A stretch of DNA of 64,000 nt, from positions 3,348,001 through 3,412,000 of the forward strand of contig NZ_CP072941.1 of the NCBI RefSeq assembly GCF_018069625.1, in the 5' to 3' direction. This DNA is from Streptomyces yatensis (GTDB lineage: Bacteria; Actinomycetota; Actinomycetes; Streptomycetales; Streptomycetaceae). The notes beneath the pieces are model-generated. The model saw nothing but the letters and a program-made list of their open reading frames with translations. It had not been told where the DNA came from and did no database searches. Position 1 is the first letter of the stretch. Each line of letters begins with the position of its first letter. Position numbers and translations under genes: made by a program. Of the stretch, positions 44,400 through 52,744 are shown piece by piece.

Positions 44400-46601
44400 T
44401 CACCCGCGGAGATCCACCAGCACCGGCGGCCCGCCCTCGCCCCTTACGGAGGTCACCGACAGCACCGCATGCCCGGCGGGAACCGCGTGGGCCAGCTCGG
44501 ACGCGGACCAGCGCTCGCGCTCCACCGTCCGTACGGTCACCGACTGCGTGGTCACCGCCTTACCGGTGACGACCTTACGGATGAAGTGCAGCACCTTGGT
44601 GAGCGGTTCCTCGGCGATGATCTGCCGGTCGGTGACGTCCCGCGTCTCGACCCACTCCGTCCCCCACACCTCCGCGAACCGCGCCCCGTCCCAGGTCGTC
44701 ACCCCGGCACAGGCCATCCGGCAGCCGACCGCGCCGAGCAGGGCGCTGCGCAGCGCCTCGGGGACGTCGTCGAGGGTGCGGAGGGTGAGCACGGCGCCCG
44801 CGTGGGCGGAACGGAGCCGCTGGATACCGCGCAGGGCCTCGGGGGTGATGGTGTGCGAGGCGTCGTCGAGGATCAGACAGGCGAACAGCGAACGGTCGGC
44901 GCGGCCCACGGCGCACTCGGTGAACTGCGCCAGGACCAGCCGCGCCAGCATCCGCGAGGCCTCCGCATGCCCGCGCTCGGGCAGATCGATCCGGACCCGG
45001 AGGGGGTGCTCGAGGGCGCGGAGGGAGAACGGGCGGCGGTCGCCGGTGGTGTCGAAGAAATCGGCGAACGCGGGCCGGTCCAGCAGCGCGATCCGGTCCG
45101 CCAGCAGCGTGCCCACGTCCCCGGGCGCACCCGACTGCCGGACCCGTGCCTCCAGCTCACGGACCTGCGCCCGCTCCCCGGCCTCCTCCAGCGCCTCGCG
45201 CAGTGCGTTGACGGCCGTCTTGGAACCGTCCAGCAGCTCCCGCAGATCCGGGACGGACGGGAAGCGGCCGTGGGCGGCGCGGTAGGGGCCGAGCAACTGG
45301 GCCAGCGCGGTGGCGGCGCGCCGGCTGTCCCCACCGGGCAGCGAGGCGGCCATGTCGCCGATCAGCGCCTCGGCGAGGATGCCCGCGGCCTCGTCGGGGT
45401 CGGTGGTGCCGCCGTAGAGGTCGAAGTCGTAGCCGGAGTCGGGCCGGCCGATCTTCACGACGACGTCGAACGCCTCATCCGCCCCGAGCCCGGCCCCCGC
45501 CGCGCCGACCGCCACGACGGCGACCTGCCCGGCGAGCGCCTGCAGACACAGCGACTCCACGACGGGCCGCACCATCCGCCCCGTCTTCCCCGAACCGGGC
45601 GGCCCGACGGCCAGCAGCGAGGTGGCGAGCACATCGGGATCGAGGGCGAGCCCGACGCCGCGGTGCTGGTAGGGGTTGCGGGGGTCGTCTGAGGCGGTGC
45701 CGAGCCGGACCTGATGCGCGAGGAGATCATGCCGCGCCGTCCTGGCGGGCAGATCCCGCGCGCCGGACGGGTGGCCGTACGAGGCGGCGCCGTGGCGCAG
45801 CACGGTGTCGGTGAACGAGGCGAGGGAGTTCCTCCCGGCCCGCACGGACTGCCAGGCGCGCTCGATCCGGGCATGGTCGACGTCATTCATCGCCCCCGCC
45901 CGTGCGTCCGCCGCCAACCGATCGGCCGCACTGTGCGCCCCGGCGGCCCGCAGGTGCGGCCACTCCAGCGGATCCCCCTCCGGCCGCCCCGCGACGACGG
46001 CCTCGGGGGCGGGCTCGTCCCAGGCCCGCCGGAAGAGGGGCGCGACGTAGCGGCGCCAGACTTCGGACCAGTGGCCGACGCGGCCGAAGATCACTGCAAG
46101 GCAGGCGAGGACAATACCGATATAGATCCGCTGGGCCCACCAGCCCGCCTGTGTGTTGCCCCCTCGCTCGTACCACGAGTCCGGAGTCAGCAGATACATG
46201 GGCCACAGCCAATAGCCACCCAGGTACCCGTTCCAGAGCAGCGACCAGACCAGCCAGCCGCAGAGCACGGAGATCAGGGCACCGCTGAGCAGCCGCCGCC
46301 CTGGAATGCGGTCCGGCTCCTCCGGTGCCTTCGGCTTGTGCTCGTACGTCCACACCCCCGGTGCCGCCTCGGACCGCGGAGCGCGCAGCCAGGCGACGAA
46401 GGACGGGCGGGCCGCGGGCCCGGGGGCCGGGGGCGCGCCGGGAGCCTGGGCGGGTACCGGGGCCGCACCAGGGGCCGCCGGGGGCGCGGTCGGCGGCACC
46501 GGCGGCGGGGCCGTGGGGAAGGAGGGCGGGGATTGCGGGGGCGGGGGTGGGAGCGGGTTGTGGCGTGTGCTGCGTGGGTCGAACGTGCCCTCGGTGTCCA
46601 T
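44400..46601 (-). CDS. P-loop membrane ATPase of unknown function
   Basis: A 733-residue ATP/GTP-binding protein. It has a Pro/Ala-rich N-terminus (1-80), two or three hydrophobic segments (about 110-200; LLSGALISVLCGWLVWSLL and IYIGIVLACLAVIFG), and a C-terminal motor domain with Walker A AVGPPGSGKTGRM (Lys339) and a probable Walker B SLFACLILDD (about residue 575). The layout of N-terminal membrane segments plus a TraG/VirD4 or FtsK-like motor is like coupling or translocation ATPases, but no tra genes are near. ATG 46601 has AAGGGGCAG upstream; an in-frame ATG at 46649 would add 16 basic residues. It is divergent from gabT, with a six-copy repeat array between. Confidence 0.8.
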   Translation of the reverse strand: MDTEGTFDPRSTRHNPLPPPPPQSPPSFPTAPPPVPPTAPPAAPGAAPVPAQAPGAPPAPGPAARPSFVAWLRAPRSEAAPGVWTYEHKPKAPEEPDRIPGRRLLSGALISVLCGWLVWSLLWNGYLGGYWLWPMYLLTPDSWYERGGNTQAGWWAQRIYIGIVLACLAVIFGRVGHWSEVWRRYVAPLFRRAWDEPAPEAVVAGRPEGDPLEWPHLRAAGAHSAADRLAADARAGAMNDVDHARIERAWQSVRAGRNSLASFTDTVLRHGAASYGHPSGARDLPARTARHDLLAHQVRLGTASDDPRNPYQHRGVGLALDPDVLATSLLAVGPPGSGKTGRMVRPVVESLCLQALAGQVAVVAVGAAGAGLGADEAFDVVVKIGRPDSGYDFDLYGGTTDPDEAAGILAEALIGDMAASLPGGDSRRAATALAQLLGPYRAAHGRFPSVPDLRELLDGSKTAVNALREALEEAGERAQVRELEARVRQSGAPGDVGTLLADRIALLDRPAFADFFDTTGDRRPFSLRALEHPLRVRIDLPERGHAEASRMLARLVLAQFTECAVGRADRSLFACLILDDASHTITPEALRGIQRLRSAHAGAVLTLRTLDDVPEALRSALLGAVGCRMACAGVTTWDGARFAEVWGTEWVETRDVTDRQIIAEEPLTKVLHFIRKVVTGKAVTTQSVTVRTVERERWSASELAHAVPAGHAVLSVTSVRGEGGPPVLVDLRG

Positions 46602-46711
46602 GTGCTGCCCCTTGCCCCCTGACCGGCTGTTCCTCGGCTTTCGCGCCATCGCTCAATCTAGTGTTCCCGCGCGGGGAGTTCAGCGACCCGGGCGGTGCCG
46701 TCTCACTCGCG

Positions 46712-46831
46712 GGTCCCCTAAAGCGGTCACCGGATCCCCAGAGCGGTCACCGGATCCGTGATGGGGTCGCCAGTTCCGTAAGGCGGCCGCCGCATCCCTA
46801 AAACGGTCACCGGACCCGTAAGGCCGCCGCC
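46712..46831. repeat. Six degenerate 20-bp tandem repeats in a divergent promoter region
   Basis: Six head-to-tail 20-mers at 46712, 46732, 46752, 46772, 46792 and 46812, consensus GGATCCCTAAAGCGGTCACC. Copies 1, 2 and 5 keep GCGGTCACC or CGGTCACC; copies 3, 4 and 6 are more diverged. They occupy the 349-bp space between the ATPase gene (minus) and gabT (plus), ending 119 bp before the gabT ATG. A 20-bp period is close to two DNA turns, as expected for a protein loading on one face. The rest of this gap shows no gene. Confidence 0.85.
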
Positions 46832-46950
46832 CGGCTATAGCCGTCGCGGACAAGGCAACACGCGCAGTGCTCCCGAACGGAACATGCCTCATCCGCCGCC
46901 GCGCCCCTAGCCTGCGACTAAAACCGCTGTTCTTTCCCCTGGAGCCCCTC

Positions 46951-48300
46951 ATGACCGAACTGTCCGGAGGCCCGTCCCTCCCCCAGGAGCGTCGCGTCGT
47001 CACCGCCATTCCCGGCCCGAAGTCGCAGGAGCTGCTCGCTCGTAAGAACGCGGCGGTCGCCGGCGGGGTGGGGAGTGTGCTGCCGGTCTTCACCGTGCGT
47101 GCGGGCGGCGGGGTGATCGAGGACGTGGACGGCAACTCGCTGATCGACTTCGGTTCCGGTATCGCCGTGACCTCCGTCGGCTCCTCCGCGGAGGCCGTCG
47201 TGCGCCGGGCGTCCGCGCAGCTGGCGGACTTCACGCACACCTGTTTCATGGTCACGCCGTACGAGGGCTATGTGGAGGTCTGCGAGGAGCTGGCCCGGCT
47301 CACGCCCGGCGACCACGCCAAGAAGTCGGCGCTGTTCAACTCGGGCGCCGAGGCGGTGGAGAACGCGGTGAAGATCGCCCGTTCCTACACCAAGCGCCAG
47401 GCGGTCGTCGTCTTCGACCACGGCTACCACGGCCGCACCAACCTCACCATGGCGCTCACCGCCAAGAACATGCCGTACAAGCACGGCTTCGGCCCGTTCG
47501 CGCCCGAGGTCTACCGCGTTCCGCTCGCCTACCCCTACCGCTGGCTGACCGGCCCGGAGAACTGCGCCGAGGAGGCCGCGGCCCAGGCCATCGACATGAT
47601 CAGCAAGCAGATCGGGGCGGAGAACGTGGCCGCGATCATCATCGAGCCGGTCCTCGGCGAGGGCGGCTTCATTGAGCCCGCCAAGGGCTTCCTGCCTCGG
47701 ATCGCGGAGTTCGCCCAGGCCAACGGCATCGTCTTCGTCGCGGACGAGATCCAGTCCGGCTTCTGCCGCACCGGCCAGTGGTTCGCCTGTGAGGACGAGG
47801 GCATCGTCCCGGACCTGATCACCACCGCCAAGGGCATCGCGGGCGGTCTGCCGCTCGCCGCCGTCACCGGCCGCGCGGAGATCATGGACGCGGCGCACTC
47901 CGGCGGCCTCGGCGGCACCTACGGCGGAAACCCGGTGGCGTGCGCGGCGGCGCTCGGCGCGATCGAGACCATGCGCGAGCTGGACCTCAACGCCAAGGCC
48001 AAGCGCATCGAGGAGGTCATGAAGGGCCGCCTCGCCGCGATGCAGGAGAAGTACGACATCATCGGCGACCTCCGCGGCCGGGGCGCCATGATCGCCATCG
48101 AGCTGGTGAAGTCCGGCACCAAGGACCCCAACCCCGAGGCCACTGCCGCCGTCGCCAAGGCGTGCCACTCGGCCGGGCTGCTGGTGCTGACCTGCGGGAC
48201 CTACGGCAATGTGCTGCGTTTCCTGCCGCCGCTGGTGATCGGCGAGGACCTTCTGAACGAGGGTCTCGACGTCCTCGAGGTCGCGTTCGCCGAGCTGTGA
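46951..48300 (+). CDS. gabT: 4-aminobutyrate aminotransferase
   Basis: GabT transfers the amino group of GABA to 2-oxoglutarate, giving succinate semialdehyde and glutamate. The 449-residue class III PLP aminotransferase shows NSGAEAVENAVKIAR, the DHGYHGRTNLTMALT aromatic/His motif, FVADEIQSGFCRTG with the PLP-nitrogen Asp, and the Schiff-base Lys294 in TTAKGIAGGLPLAAV. The IPGPKS and VGSVLP segments near the N-terminus are typical of actinobacterial GabT. ATG 46951 has GGAG about 8 nt upstream; the frame stays open upstream but without family similarity. It lies next to polyamine genes that generate GABA. Confidence 0.94.
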   Translation: MTELSGGPSLPQERRVVTAIPGPKSQELLARKNAAVAGGVGSVLPVFTVRAGGGVIEDVDGNSLIDFGSGIAVTSVGSSAEAVVRRASAQLADFTHTCFMVTPYEGYVEVCEELARLTPGDHAKKSALFNSGAEAVENAVKIARSYTKRQAVVVFDHGYHGRTNLTMALTAKNMPYKHGFGPFAPEVYRVPLAYPYRWLTGPENCAEEAAAQAIDMISKQIGAENVAAIIIEPVLGEGGFIEPAKGFLPRIAEFAQANGIVFVADEIQSGFCRTGQWFACEDEGIVPDLITTAKGIAGGLPLAAVTGRAEIMDAAHSGGLGGTYGGNPVACAAALGAIETMRELDLNAKAKRIEEVMKGRLAAMQEKYDIIGDLRGRGAMIAIELVKSGTKDPNPEATAAVAKACHSAGLLVLTCGTYGNVLRFLPPLVIGEDLLNEGLDVLEVAFAEL

Positions 48301-48402
48301 CTGTGGGTGATCGATGGGTGGCGTGAAGAAGATGTGCGGGGCCGATGACAGGTGGGTGATCGGCCTGTCGGGCGGGGCTTCGCTGCCGTACGGTCATTGC
48401 AG

Positions 48403-49281
48403 ATGAGAGAAACACCCCGCTCGCAGGAGACTGCGGGCGATGCCGAGCCGGTGCTTCCCCAGCCCCGACCCGGCTGTGCCCTCGCGCACACCACTGGAGC
48501 CTCCGGCTCCGGATCTCCTCACCGATCGGACGGCCGCCCGCCCCAAACCCCCCGGGGCGCGCGGCACACCGGTCGCCACGGCGGCCCCGGAACTACCCCC
48601 CCTGTTCCGGGGCTGCCGACTGTTCACCCCCCTTCCGCGCCCCGGGCGCCGTTCTTCACGCCCCGCGCGCTCCTCACAGCCCTCGCTCTGCTCGCACTGC
48701 TCGCGCTGTGCACCTGGCAGATCGCCGCCCATGGCCCCCTGCGGACCTACGACGAACGGCTCGGCCGCGCGATCGCCGGATCGGCGTTCCCCTCCCCCGT
48801 CGCCGAGTTCCTCGCCGACCTCGGCAATACGGCGGTGGCGGTCCCCATCCTGGCCGTCGCCCTCGGCTGGACGGCGTGGTGCGCCCGGCGCACGGGAGAG
48901 CCGCGCTGGTGGCTGCCGCCGCTGGCCGCGGCGGTGGCGATGGCGGCGGTTCCGGCGCTGGTGGTTCCGTTCAAGGCGCTGATCGACCGCCCCGGCCCGC
49001 CCGGTCCGCTGGCGGGCGAGACCGGATTCTTCCCCTCCGGACATGCCGCGACGGCCGCCGTCGCCTATGGCGCGGCGGCGCTGCTCCTCCACCCTCTGCT
49101 GCACCCGCGGCTACGGCGGCCCCTCCTGGTGGCCGTCGCCGTACTGAACCTCGCCGTGGCCGCCGGGCTGGTCCGGCGCGGCTACCACTGGCCGCTGGAC
49201 ACCGTCGCGAGCTGGTGTCTGTCCGGTCTGCTGCTGTGGGCGCTGCTCCGGCCGAGCCGTACGGGCCGGACGACGGGTTGA
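48403..49281 (+). CDS. PAP2 superfamily membrane phosphatase
   Basis: A 292-residue type 2 phosphatidic-acid-phosphatase-like protein, probably acting on a lipid phosphate at the membrane. The three active-site motifs are present: KALIDRPGP, FPSGHAATA and RRGYHWPLDT. About five hydrophobic segments follow a disordered Pro/Gly/Arg-rich N-terminal tail of about 75 residues. The substrate (undecaprenyl diphosphate, phosphatidate or another) cannot be told. Start is uncertain: ATG 48403 lacks a good ribosome-binding site, and an ATG at 48352 would add 17 residues. The stop lies inside a tandem repeat. Confidence 0.85.
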   Translation: MRETPRSQETAGDAEPVLPQPRPGCALAHTTGASGSGSPHRSDGRPPQTPRGARHTGRHGGPGTTPPVPGLPTVHPPSAPRAPFFTPRALLTALALLALLALCTWQIAAHGPLRTYDERLGRAIAGSAFPSPVAEFLADLGNTAVAVPILAVALGWTAWCARRTGEPRWWLPPLAAAVAMAAVPALVVPFKALIDRPGPPGPLAGETGFFPSGHAATAAVAYGAAALLLHPLLHPRLRRPLLVAVAVLNLAVAAGLVRRGYHWPLDTVASWCLSGLLLWALLRPSRTGRTTG

Positions 49282-49349
49282 GCCGGTCGAGCGGGTTGAG
49301 CCGGTTGAGCGGGTCGAGCGGATTGAGCGGGTTGAGCCGGTCGAGCCCC
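49278..49349. repeat. Eight tandem 9-bp repeats over a stop codon
   Basis: Eight 9-mers of the form TTGAGC(C/G)GG or TCGAGC(C/G)GG from 49278 to 49349. The first copy contains the TGA stop of the PAP2 gene, so a unit gain or loss would stay in the 3' untranslated part. Probably replication slippage. Confidence 0.85.
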
Positions 49350-49374
49350 GGCCGCTGACCGAAAGCGGGCCGCG

Positions 49375-49409
49375 GTTGCCCCGGGCCACACGGAACGGCC
49401 CGGGGCAAC
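49375..49409. terminator. Bidirectional hairpin terminator
   Basis: Perfect 13-bp stem (GTTGCCCCGGGCC at 49375-49387, complement at 49397-49409), 9-nt loop, extended by further GGGCCGC/GGCGGCCC pairing outside. Lies between the PAP2 and flavoenzyme stops. Confidence 0.8.
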
Positions 49410-49425
49410 GGCGGCCCGGCTCAGC

Positions 49426-50874
49426 TCAGCTGTCGAACCCCAGCCCCACCTTGTCCATGGCCTTCAGCCACAGATTGCGGCGCCCGCCGTTCTCGTCGGC
49501 CCGGGTCATGGACCACTGGGTGATGCCGATGCCCGCCCAGCGCACCGGCTCCGGCGGGAAGGGCAGGGGCTTGCTGCGGACCATCTCCAGGCGGGTGCGC
49601 TCGGTGCGCTCACCGGCGAGCAGATCGAGCATCACCTCGGCGCCGAAGCGGGTCGCCCCGACCCCCAGGCCCGTATAGCCGAGGGCGTACGCCACCCTCC
49701 CCCCGTGCGCGCTGCCGAAGAACGCGGAGAAGCGCGAGCAGGTGTCGATCGCGCCGCCCCAGGCGTGGCTGAAGCGCACGCCCTCCAGCTGCGGGAAGCA
49801 CTGGAAGAAGTGCTGGGCGAGGGTGCGATAGGTGGCCGGGTGGTGATCGTATTCGGCGCGCACCCGTCCGCCGTAGCGGTAGATGATGTCGTAGCCGCCC
49901 CACAGGATGCGCCGGTCGGCGGTGAGCCGGAAGTAGTGGAAGTGGTTGGCGGTGTCGCTGAGCCCCTGCCTGCGCTGCCAGCCGATCGCGTCGAGCTGCT
50001 CCTCGGTGAGCGGTTCGGTCATCAGCGCGTGGTCGTAGACCGGGGCGATGTACGGGCGGACGCGGCGCACCAGGGCGGGGAAGGCGTTGGTGGCGAGCGC
50101 CACCTGCCGGGCGCGGACCCGTCCGTAGGGAGTGCGGACGGTCATCGCCGCCCCGCTGCTCGCCAGCCGTTCGGCCGGGGTGTGCTCGTAGATCCGTACG
50201 CCCAGTTCGGCGCAGGCCCGGGCCAGGCCCCAGGCGAGCTTGGCGGGGTGCACCATGGCCACGCCCCGGCGGTCCCACAGCCCGGCCAGGAAGGTGGGCG
50301 AGTCGACCTCGGCGCGCACCGCGTCGCGGTCGAGGAACTCGGGCGGCTCGAGGCCGAGGGCGCCGGCCTGTTCGACGGTTTCGCGCAACTCCTCGACCTG
50401 GTGGGGCGCGGTGGCCACATCGATCTCGCCGGTGCGTTCGAAGTCGCAGTCGATGCCGTAACGCTCGACGGCGGATTCGATGGCGTCGAGGTTGCGGAGG
50501 CCGAGCCGTTCGAGTTCGGCCAGCTCATCGGGCCAGCGGGCGGCGCCGTTGCCGAGGCCGTGGGTGAGGGAGGCGGCGCAGAAGCCGCCGTTGCGCCCGG
50601 AGGCGGCCCAGCCGATTTCCTGGCCCTCGACCAGGACCACCTCGCGGTCGGGGTCGCGTTCCTTGGCGATCAGGGCGGTCCACAGTCCGCTGTAGCCGCC
50701 GCCGACGACGAGCAGATCGCAGCGCTCCTCCCCCACCAGGGCGGGGCGGGGGCGGGGCCTGCCGGGGTCGTCCAGCCAGTAGGGCCGGTACGCGGCGTCG
50801 GCCAGGGCTTTGAGGGCGGACGGGCCGGGGGCGCTGTCGCCCCCGGGCGAGCGGGTCATGGCGTCCGTGGCCAT
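49426..50874 (-). CDS. FAD-dependent amine oxidoreductase (PuuB/DadA-like)
   Basis: A 482-residue flavoenzyme. The N-terminal Rossmann motif is LLVVGGGYSGLWTALIAKE with the ribose-binding Glu in VVLVEG, then GWAASGRNGGFC, a DAO-family FAD loop. The C-terminal region has YTGLGVGATRFGAEVMLDLL. It resembles gamma-glutamylputrescine oxidase and related DAO-family amine oxidases. Placement 5 nt after potC and in one run with potABCD and an aminobutyraldehyde dehydrogenase supports oxidation of an imported polyamine or its gamma-glutamyl derivative. Start ATG 50874. It is the last gene of the operon. Confidence 0.88.
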   Translation of the reverse strand: MATDAMTRSPGGDSAPGPSALKALADAAYRPYWLDDPGRPRPRPALVGEERCDLLVVGGGYSGLWTALIAKERDPDREVVLVEGQEIGWAASGRNGGFCAASLTHGLGNGAARWPDELAELERLGLRNLDAIESAVERYGIDCDFERTGEIDVATAPHQVEELRETVEQAGALGLEPPEFLDRDAVRAEVDSPTFLAGLWDRRGVAMVHPAKLAWGLARACAELGVRIYEHTPAERLASSGAAMTVRTPYGRVRARQVALATNAFPALVRRVRPYIAPVYDHALMTEPLTEEQLDAIGWQRRQGLSDTANHFHYFRLTADRRILWGGYDIIYRYGGRVRAEYDHHPATYRTLAQHFFQCFPQLEGVRFSHAWGGAIDTCSRFSAFFGSAHGGRVAYALGYTGLGVGATRFGAEVMLDLLAGERTERTRLEMVRSKPLPFPPEPVRWAGIGITQWSMTRADENGGRRNLWLKAMDKVGLGFDS

Positions 50875-50879
50875 GGTTT

Positions 50880-51677
50880 TCAGCTCCTCTTGCGACGGGC
50901 GCCGGCCAGTTGGCCGGCGAGAACGCACAGCACCGCTACGGCGAACATCGCCGTTCCGATCACATTGATCTGCACGGGCGTGCCGCGCTGTGCGGATCCC
51001 CAGACGAACATGGGGAAGGTCACGGTCGAGCCGGCGTTGAAGTTGGTGATGATGAAGTCGTCGAAGGAGAGCGCGAAGGACAGCAGCGCGCCGGCGGCGA
51101 TACCGGGCGCGGCGATCGGCAGGGTGACGCGCACGAAGGTCTGCGCCGGGGAGGCGTAGAGGTCCTGCGCGGCCTGTTCCAGCCGGGGGTCCATGGACAT
51201 CACCCGCGCCTTGACGGCCGTCACGACGAAGCTCAGGCAGAACATGATGTGGGCGATGAGGATCGTCCAGAAGCCGAAGTCCACGCCCATGTTGAGGAAG
51301 AGGGTGGCCAGCGAGGCGGCCATGACGACCTCGGGCATGGCCATCGGCAGGAAGATCAGGCTGTTGACCGAGGAGCGGGCCCGGAAGCGGTAGCGGGCCA
51401 GCGCGAAGGCGATCATCGTGCCGAGGAGGGTCGCGCCGATCGTCGCCCATACCGCGATCTTCAGGCTGAGCGAGAGCGAGCCGCACAGGTCGGCGACGCC
51501 GCACGGATCGGTCCAGGCCTCGGTGGAGAACCGCTGCCATTCGTAGTTGAAGCGCCCGTTGGGCTTGTTGAAGGAGAAGACCAGGACGACGACGTTGGGC
51601 AGGATCAGATACGCGAGGGTGCCGAGCCCCGCGATGACCGCCAGGTTCCGCCGTATCCAGCGCGTCAGGGCCGTCAC
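50880..51677 (-). CDS. potC: Spermidine/putrescine ABC transporter permease PotC
   Basis: A 265-residue permease with six hydrophobic segments and the EAA loop RLEQAAQDLYASPAQTFVRV followed by TLPIAAPGI. It pairs with PotB. The GTG at 51677 overlaps the potB stop (GTGA). PotC-type permeases usually form the second channel subunit in polyamine importers; the neighbours (PotA, PotB, PotD, an amine oxidase) fit. Confidence 0.93.
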   Translation of the reverse strand: MTALTRWIRRNLAVIAGLGTLAYLILPNVVVLVFSFNKPNGRFNYEWQRFSTEAWTDPCGVADLCGSLSLSLKIAVWATIGATLLGTMIAFALARYRFRARSSVNSLIFLPMAMPEVVMAASLATLFLNMGVDFGFWTILIAHIMFCLSFVVTAVKARVMSMDPRLEQAAQDLYASPAQTFVRVTLPIAAPGIAAGALLSFALSFDDFIITNFNAGSTVTFPMFVWGSAQRGTPVQINVIGTAMFAVAVLCVLAGQLAGARRKRS

Positions 51678-52744
51678 ACCAGGTCCTCCGTCCCGGACTT
51701 GCGGATGTAGACGGTGACCATCGTGAGGATGGCCGCCATGAGGATGAAGGACAGCGCCGCCGCCGTCGGATAGTCCAGCACCCGCAGGAACTGCGACTGG
51801 ATGACGTTGCCGACCATCTTCTGGTCGGCGGAGCCGAGCAGTTCGGCGTTGATGTAGTCGCCCGTGGCGGGGATGAAGGTGAGCAGCGTGCCCGCGACGA
51901 CCCCCGGCATGGACAGCGGGAAGGTCACCTTCCGGAAGGTGGTGACGGGCCGGGCGTAGAGGTCGCCCGCGGCCTCGTGGAGCCTCGGGTCGATGCGCTC
52001 CAGCGAGGTGTAGAGCGGGAGGATCATGAAGGGCAGGAAGTTGTACGTCAGCCCGCAGACCACCGCGAGCGGAGTGGCCAGCACCCGCTGTCCCTCGGTG
52101 ATCCCCAGATAGCTGGTGACGTCCAGGATGTGCAGCGAGTTGAGCGCGCCCACCACCGGGCCGCTGTCGGAGAGGATCGTCTTCCAGGCCAGGGTGCGGA
52201 TCAGGAAGCTGGTGAAGAACGGCGCGATGACCAGGATCATCACCAGATTGCGCCAGCGGCCCGCCCGGAAGGCGATGAGATACGCGAGCGGATAGCCGAG
52301 CACCAGGCACATCACGGTGGCGGTGGCGGCGTAGAGCACCGAGCGCAGGAACTGCGGGTAGTACTCGCTCAGCGCGTCCCAGTAGGTCTGGAAGTGCCAG
52401 GTGACCTTGAAGCCCTCTTCGAGGGAGCCGGTCTGGACGGAGGTCGACGCCTGGTAGACCAGCGGCGCGGCGAAGAAGATCAGCAGCCAGAGGATGCCGG
52501 GGAGCAGCAGCCAGTAGGGCACCAGCCGCTTGCGGACGGCGGTCCTGAAGAGGGGCGGCTTCTGTACGGGCTCGGGCGCGGGCCCGGCGGCGTCCGGCGG
52601 GGCGTCGGGAGTGGCCGTCGCGCTCCCCTCTCCCCGCTCAGTCCCGGCGCGCTCCAACGCGCGGGCTTCCCTCGTCACTGCTCGCTCCTTCGTCGCTGCG
52701 CGGCTCCTCAGTCCAGCCCGCGCAGCGCGCCGGGACACGCTCAC
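51674..52744 (-). CDS. potB: Spermidine/putrescine ABC transporter permease PotB
   Basis: A 356-residue permease with a long Ala/Arg/Glu-rich cytosolic tail (1-70) and six hydrophobic segments starting YWLLLPGILWLLIFFAAPLV; EAA loop RLHEAAGDLYARPVTTFRKV then TFPLSMPGV. GTG 52744 overlaps the potA stop (GTGA). A downstream ATG is absent before the first helix, so the long tail is kept. Confidence 0.92.
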   Translation of the reverse strand: MSVSRRAARAGLRSRAATKERAVTREARALERAGTERGEGSATATPDAPPDAAGPAPEPVQKPPLFRTAVRKRLVPYWLLLPGILWLLIFFAAPLVYQASTSVQTGSLEEGFKVTWHFQTYWDALSEYYPQFLRSVLYAATATVMCLVLGYPLAYLIAFRAGRWRNLVMILVIAPFFTSFLIRTLAWKTILSDSGPVVGALNSLHILDVTSYLGITEGQRVLATPLAVVCGLTYNFLPFMILPLYTSLERIDPRLHEAAGDLYARPVTTFRKVTFPLSMPGVVAGTLLTFIPATGDYINAELLGSADQKMVGNVIQSQFLRVLDYPTAAALSFILMAAILTMVTVYIRKSGTEDLV

